Shown: positions 60,254 through 64,000 of the stretch, in pieces | Layout: each line of letters begins with the position of its first letter | Numbering within the stretch: the first letter of the stretch is position 1 | Assembly: GCA_009379995.1 (NCBI GenBank) | Contig: WHSR01000014.1 | Location: 1-64,000, forward strand | Direction: 5' to 3' | Source: Streptosporangiales bacterium | Lineage (GTDB): Bacteria; Actinomycetota; Actinomycetes; Streptosporangiales; WHSR01 | DNA length: 64,000 nt | Notes under the pieces: model-generated | The model's database searches: none | What the model was told of the DNA's origin: nothing | What the model saw: the letters and a program-made list of their open reading frames with translations, nothing else | Translations under genes and position numbers: made by a program

Positions 60254-61753
60254 TCAGGACCGCCGGGGACGCCAGTCGCCGCGATCGACGTCCAGCGCCT
60301 CGGGTGCGTGCAGCCGCACCATCGTGCGCGCCACGCCGGCCGGGATCCGGCCAGGGGTCAACAACGACGTCGCCACCATCACCCCGAACGCGATCGGCAC
60401 CGTCCACGCCGCGGGCTCGGCGAGCAGGGCGCCCTGCCAACCGTCCAGCGGGCCGCTCGCGATCGTCCATATCACCGCGCCGCAGGCCAGGCCGCCGCCG
60501 ACCAGCAGCCCGGCGAGCGCTCCGGTCTCGGTCAGCCGCCGCCACCAGACGCCGAGCACGAGAAGCGGGCAGAACGAGGATGCCGCCACCGCGAAGGCCA
60601 GCCCGACGACGTCGGCGACCGGAAGCGAGCGGGCGGCGGCCGCCAACGCCAGCGGCACCACGACGGCGATCAGCGTCGCCAGGCGGAACGACCGGACTCC
60701 CCCGCCCAGGATGTCCTGGGCGAGCACGCCGGCGACCGAAACGGTGAGTCCGGACGAGGTGGAAAGAAACGCGGCGAACGCTCCGGCCGTCACCAACGCG
60801 CCGAGCAGATCGCCGGCCATCCCGCCGATCACCCGGCCGGGCAGCGTCAGCACAACCGCGTCGCCCCCACCCGTCGCCGCCAGATCCGGCGCGTAGATCC
60901 GGCCGAGGGCCCCGTACAGCGCCGGCAGCAGGTAGAACATGCCGAGCAGCGACAGCACGGCCAAGGTGGTACGGCGGGCGGCGCGGCCGTCGGGGTTGGT
61001 GTAGAAGCGCACGAGCACGTGCGGCAGGCCCATGGTGCCCAGAAAGGTCGCCAGGATCAGCGAGTACGTCGCGTACACCGGGTGATCGCGGCTCCCCTCC
61101 AGGGGCAGCAGCCAGTCCTGGTCGGCGATGCCGGGCGCGCCGTCCGCTCGCCACGCGAGCAGCAGGAACACCACGGGAACGGCCAGGGCGGTGAGCTTGA
61201 GCCAGTACTGGAAGGCCTGCACGAAGGTGATGCTGCGCATGCCGCCCGACAGCACGTTCACGGTCACCACCGAGGCGACGAGCAGGCCGCCCATCCACAC
61301 CGGCACGTCGACCAGCGTGCGCAGCACCAGCCCGGCGCTCTGGAACTGCGGCATGAGATAGAGCCAGCCGATGAGGATGACGAGCACGCTCGCGGTGCGC
61401 CGTACCCTCATCGACTCCAGCCGCGCCTCGGCGAAGTCGGGCAGCGTGTACGCGCCGGAGCGGCGCAGCGGGGCGGAGACGAGGACGAGCAGGATGAGGT
61501 AGCCACCGGCCCAGCCGACCGGAAGCCAGAGCATGTCGGCCCCGTGCACCAGGACGAGGCCGGCGATGCCGAGGAAGGAGGCCGCCGACAGGTACTCGCC
61601 GCCGATCGCCGAGGCGTTCCACAGCGGGGAGACGGTCCGCGAGGCCACGTAGAAGTCCGAGGTGGTACGGGACAGCCGCAGCCCGAACGCCCCGATGAAC
61701 ACGGTCGCGGCGACTACCAGCAGCACGGCGGCGAGCTCGTACGAGCTGCTCAC
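60254..61753 (-). CDS. Sodium:solute symporter, second copy
   Basis: This 499-residue SSS transporter begins with GTG (VSSSYELAAVLLVVAATVF). It shares the pattern GGEYLSAASFLGIAGLVLVH, LSGGMRSITFVQAFQYWLKL and LGTMGLPHVLVRFYTNPDGR with the 58-kb copy, but is shorter. It lies downstream of lytR and a small membrane protein, and overlaps the latter's stop by four bases. It probably takes up a monocarboxylate. Confidence 0.9.
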   Translation of the reverse strand: MSSSYELAAVLLVVAATVFIGAFGLRLSRTTSDFYVASRTVSPLWNASAIGGEYLSAASFLGIAGLVLVHGADMLWLPVGWAGGYLILLVLVSAPLRRSGAYTLPDFAEARLESMRVRRTASVLVILIGWLYLMPQFQSAGLVLRTLVDVPVWMGGLLVASVVTVNVLSGGMRSITFVQAFQYWLKLTALAVPVVFLLLAWRADGAPGIADQDWLLPLEGSRDHPVYATYSLILATFLGTMGLPHVLVRFYTNPDGRAARRTTLAVLSLLGMFYLLPALYGALGRIYAPDLAATGGGDAVVLTLPGRVIGGMAGDLLGALVTAGAFAAFLSTSSGLTVSVAGVLAQDILGGGVRSFRLATLIAVVVPLALAAAARSLPVADVVGLAFAVAASSFCPLLVLGVWWRRLTETGALAGLLVGGGLACGAVIWTIASGPLDGWQGALLAEPAAWTVPIAFGVMVATSLLTPGRIPAGVARTMVRLHAPEALDVDRGDWRPRRS

Positions 61754-62115
61754 CGGCGGTCCACGAGCTCGGCGAAGTCCTTCTCGGTGCGCTCGGCCTG
61801 ACGCACGTACCACCAGGCGCAGCCCACGAACATCGGGTAGATGAGTCCGGCGAGGATCACCCAGGGCAGCGGCACGCCGAGCAGCCGCAGCTCCCGCAGC
61901 CCGGGTATCAGCAGGAACAACGCGGGCAGGCCACCGACCACGCAGGCCAGGACGGTGCACACGAAGAGCGAGAGCCGCAGCTGGGACCGCACCAGCGAGC
62001 GCATGTAGACCTCGCCCAGCCGGGTCTGTTCGTCGATCTCGCGGGTGGCCGGATAGCGCGGCCGGGTCGCGGCGCGGGTGCGCGGGCTGGTGACGACGAC
62101 GCGGCGCTCGCTCAT
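61750..62115 (-). CDS. Small membrane protein, symporter partner
   Basis: This 121-residue protein has a basic N-terminal third and two membrane helices (about 48-70 and 81-101), then a charged tail (WYVRQAERTEKDFAELVDRR). Its layout and place directly before a symporter parallel those of the DUF485 protein. It overlaps lytR by four bases. Confidence 0.82.
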   Translation of the reverse strand: MSERRVVVTSPRTRAATRPRYPATREIDEQTRLGEVYMRSLVRSQLRLSLFVCTVLACVVGGLPALFLLIPGLRELRLLGVPLPWVILAGLIYPMFVGCAWWYVRQAERTEKDFAELVDRR

Positions 62116-62867
62116 GGCTCCGGCCCGCGGCGGGAGCTACGGACGAGAAGGTCGCGCAGCTCACGGGTGTGCCGGCGGCTGACCGGGAGCTCGGTGCCGC
62201 CGACCGACACCGTGCAGCGGCCGGAGTCCAGGCGCAGCTGCTCGATGTGCTGGACGGCGACCAGGTAGCCGCGGTGCACCCGGACGAACCCGGCGCCGCG
62301 CCAGCGCTCCTCCAGCGTCGCCAGCGGTACGCGGACGAGATGACTGCCCGAGGCCGTGTGCAGCCGTGCGTAGTCGCCCTGCGCCTCGACGTAGTGGATC
62401 TCGGCCACCTGGACGAACCTGGTCACTCCCCCGGACAGCTCGACGGGAACCGGCTCCGGCTCGGTCCGGCCAACGGGCCCCGATGCGACGCCCTCGGCGA
62501 CCCTGCGCACCGCCTCGGCGAGCCGCTCCGACCGCACCGGCTTGAGCAGGTAGTCCTCCGCCTTGACCTCGAAGGCGTCGACAGCGTGCTCGTCGTACGC
62601 GGTCACGTACACGATCTTGGGAGGGGTGGCGAACTGCGCCAACAGCCGTCCCAGCACGATCCCGTCGAGCCCCGGCATCCGGATGTCCAGGAACATCGCG
62701 TCGACCGGCCGCCCCTCGGCCAGCGCGCGGTCGAGGCGGCGCAGCGCCGCGGCGCCGTCCCGGGCCGTGTCCACCTCGTCGATGCGGGGATCGGCGCGCA
62801 GCAGGTACGCGAGGTCGTCGAGTGCGGGCAGCTCGTCGTCGACCGCGAGGACGCGAAGGCCGGCCAT
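62112..62867 (-). CDS. LytTR-family response regulator
   Basis: This 251-residue regulator has a receiver domain (Asp10, Asp11, phospho-acceptor Asp61 in AMFLDIRMPG, Lys in YLLKPVRSERL) and a LytTR DNA-binding domain from about 145 (IHYVEAQGDYARLHT; FVRVHRGYLV). It acts with the upstream sensor. The two repeats at 60214-60246 are likely targets. It is similar in type to BtsR/YpdB regulators of carboxylate uptake. Confidence 0.93.
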   Translation of the reverse strand: MAGLRVLAVDDELPALDDLAYLLRADPRIDEVDTARDGAAALRRLDRALAEGRPVDAMFLDIRMPGLDGIVLGRLLAQFATPPKIVYVTAYDEHAVDAFEVKAEDYLLKPVRSERLAEAVRRVAEGVASGPVGRTEPEPVPVELSGGVTRFVQVAEIHYVEAQGDYARLHTASGSHLVRVPLATLEERWRGAGFVRVHRGYLVAVQHIEQLRLDSGRCTVSVGGTELPVSRRHTRELRDLLVRSSRRGPEP

Positions 62868-62936
62868 GGTGAATCAGAGGGTGGTGAATCGCCCACGAGA
62901 AGTCAATACGCTCACACCCCAGGAGGAGAGAGCGGG

Positions 62937-64000
62937 CTACGCCGCGGAGACGCCGGGACGGTACTTGGGCACCCGGAGGCTCACCTTCATCCCCGACTCC
63001 ACCGCCGTCTCGACCACGAGGCCGTACGCGTCGCCGTAGACCTGGCGCAGCCGCTCGTCCACGTTGGCCAGGCCGACGCCCATCCCCTGCGGCCCCTCCC
63101 CGGAGAGGACGCGCCGCATCCCCTCCGGATCCATGCCTACCCCGTCGTCCTCGACGCTGATCAGGCACTCCGCGCCGACGTCCTCGGCCACGATGGTGAT
63201 CCGCCCCACGCCCGACTTGCCCTCCAGCCCGTGCCGCACGGCGTTCTCCACCAGCGGCTGCAGGCACAGGAACGGCAGGGCCACCGGCAGCACCTCGGGC
63301 GCGATCCGCAGCGTCACCTGCAGCCGGTCGCCGCCGAAGCGGGCGCGTTCGATCAACAGGTAGCGGTCGATGCCGCGCAACTCCTCGGCGAGCGTGGTGA
63401 AGTCCGCGTTGCGGCGGAAGGAGTAGCGGGTGAAGTCGGCAAACTCCAGCAGCAGCTCGCGGGCCCGCTCCGGGTCGGTGCGGACGAACGAGGCGATGGT
63501 CGTCAGGGAGTTGTAGATGAAGTGCGGGGAGATCTGCGCACGAAGCGCCCGTACCTCGGCCTCCATCAGCATGCTGCGGGACCGGTCGAGCTCGGCGAGC
63601 TCAAGCTGGGCGTCCACCCAGCGGCCGACCTCCTCGGCCGCTCGCACCAGACCGGCGGACGCCTGCGTGCCGTACGCGACGAGGGTGCCGACGACCCGGT
63701 CGTCGGTGGTGAGCGGAACCACGACCGCGTAGCGCACCGGGCAGTCCAGGTCCTCGCAGGCCACCGCGTCCGGACCGAGCACCTGGGTACGGCCACCGGT
63801 CAGGGTGTCCTTCGCGTGCGCCAGGGCTGCCCCGGCGTGGCGCTCACCCGCACCCTCCCAGGCGAGCAGTCTCTCCGCGTCGGTGATCGCCACTGCCGCC
63901 GAGCCGAGCAGCGCCCACAGGTGTCGCGCGGACTTCTCCGCCCCGTGCGCGGTCAGCCCGGACCGTAGCGGGGGCGCGGCGAGCGACGCAGTGTGCAGGG
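62937..64000 (-). CDS. LytS-type sensor histidine kinase (5' end outside window)
   Basis: This is the C-terminal 354 residues of a sensor kinase. A GAF-like domain (ITDAERLLAWEGAGERHAG; YAVVVPLTTDDRVVGTLVAY) comes first. The LytS/YehU-type histidine motif follows (ISPHFIYNSLTTIASFVRTD), then the ATP-binding region (VEDDGVGMDPEGM). Upstream codons to 64000 remain open, so the N-terminus is missing here. It would phosphorylate the LytTR regulator 69 bases downstream. Confidence 0.92.
   Translation of the reverse strand, partial: LHTASLAAPPLRSGLTAHGAEKSARHLWALLGSAAVAITDAERLLAWEGAGERHAGAALAHAKDTLTGGRTQVLGPDAVACEDLDCPVRYAVVVPLTTDDRVVGTLVAYGTQASAGLVRAAEEVGRWVDAQLELAELDRSRSMLMEAEVRALRAQISPHFIYNSLTTIASFVRTDPERARELLLEFADFTRYSFRRNADFTTLAEELRGIDRYLLIERARFGGDRLQVTLRIAPEVLPVALPFLCLQPLVENAVRHGLEGKSGVGRITIVAEDVGAECLISVEDDGVGMDPEGMRRVLSGEGPQGMGVGLANVDERLRQVYGDAYGLVVETAVESGMKVSLRVPKYRPGVSAA

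Noticed and set aside
60191-60256. GGGGCGATCA repeated at 60191 and 60247
   Set aside because: The second copy overlaps the symporter stop codon and spacing (56 bases) fits no known regulator; likely chance beside the true LytTR repeats.
1-64000. CRISPR arrays, rRNA, insertion sequences, prophage
   Set aside because: No regularly spaced repeats, no rRNA-like stretches, and no transposase, integrase or phage structural proteins were seen.

Overview
The window is high-GC actinobacterial DNA. Gene content and order fit the family Micromonosporaceae, or close to it. The secE-nusG-rplK-rplA-rplJ-rplL-rpoB block, tRNA-Trp before secE, and the rpmG/hadA/hadB/murB/aspC neighbourhood follow the order known from Streptomyces and relatives. 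The species cannot be named from sequence alone. No rRNA, transposase, prophage or CRISPR array was seen.

Region 1 (1-17.2 kb, minus strand): tRNA-Trp, secE, nusG, rplK, rplA, a Doc-like toxin-antitoxin pair with its own candidate operator, rplJ, rplL and a strong terminator. A complete Mce lipid-import operon follows (ATPase, two YrbE permeases, MceA-F, two Mce-associated proteins), then the first 409 codons of rpoB. The Mce operon and the toxin-antitoxin pair both sit inside the ribosomal/RNA polymerase cluster.

Region 2 (17.3-31.9 kb): aspartate aminotransferase, adenosine deaminase, a GntR regulator, an acyl-CoA ligase, murB and a CysRS-tail/glycosyltransferase fusion. Next is a cellobiose operon, cebEFG-bglC, behind a perfect 14-bp CebR-type operator. 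A long bidirectional hairpin separates it from the MaoC pair (hadA/hadB-like), an SDR, rpmG, tRNA-Met and tRNA-Thr.

Region 3 (32-41 kb): an acyl-CoA catabolic operon (dehydrogenase, PaaG-like hydratase/isomerase, DUF35 protein, cysteine-less thiolase) that may cut side chains by retro-aldol cleavage. After it come a Nudix hydrolase, a cysteine-rich MarR regulator with a drug/metabolite exporter, and a divergent pair of flavin oxidoreductases.

Region 4 (41-58 kb): an ArsR-rhodanese regulator divergent from a methyltransferase, and a phosphonate-type transporter (phnDCE) divergent from an AhpD-like protein plus a radical SAM enzyme. Then come hydrolases, a TetR regulator, DMT transporters, an enolase-superfamily enzyme with a rhamnose-type mutarotase, an F420-type oxidoreductase, a GlxA-type regulator, a DUF3800 protein and two decayed pseudogenes.

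Region 5 (58-64 kb, minus strand): a LytS-LytR two-component system followed by a small membrane protein and a sodium:solute symporter, then a DUF485/ActP-like pair. Two perfect LytTR-type direct repeats lie in front of the DUF485 gene and link the regulator to the second transporter.

Three copies of a 66-71 bp palindromic element, plus copies of a second hairpin family, are scattered between genes.
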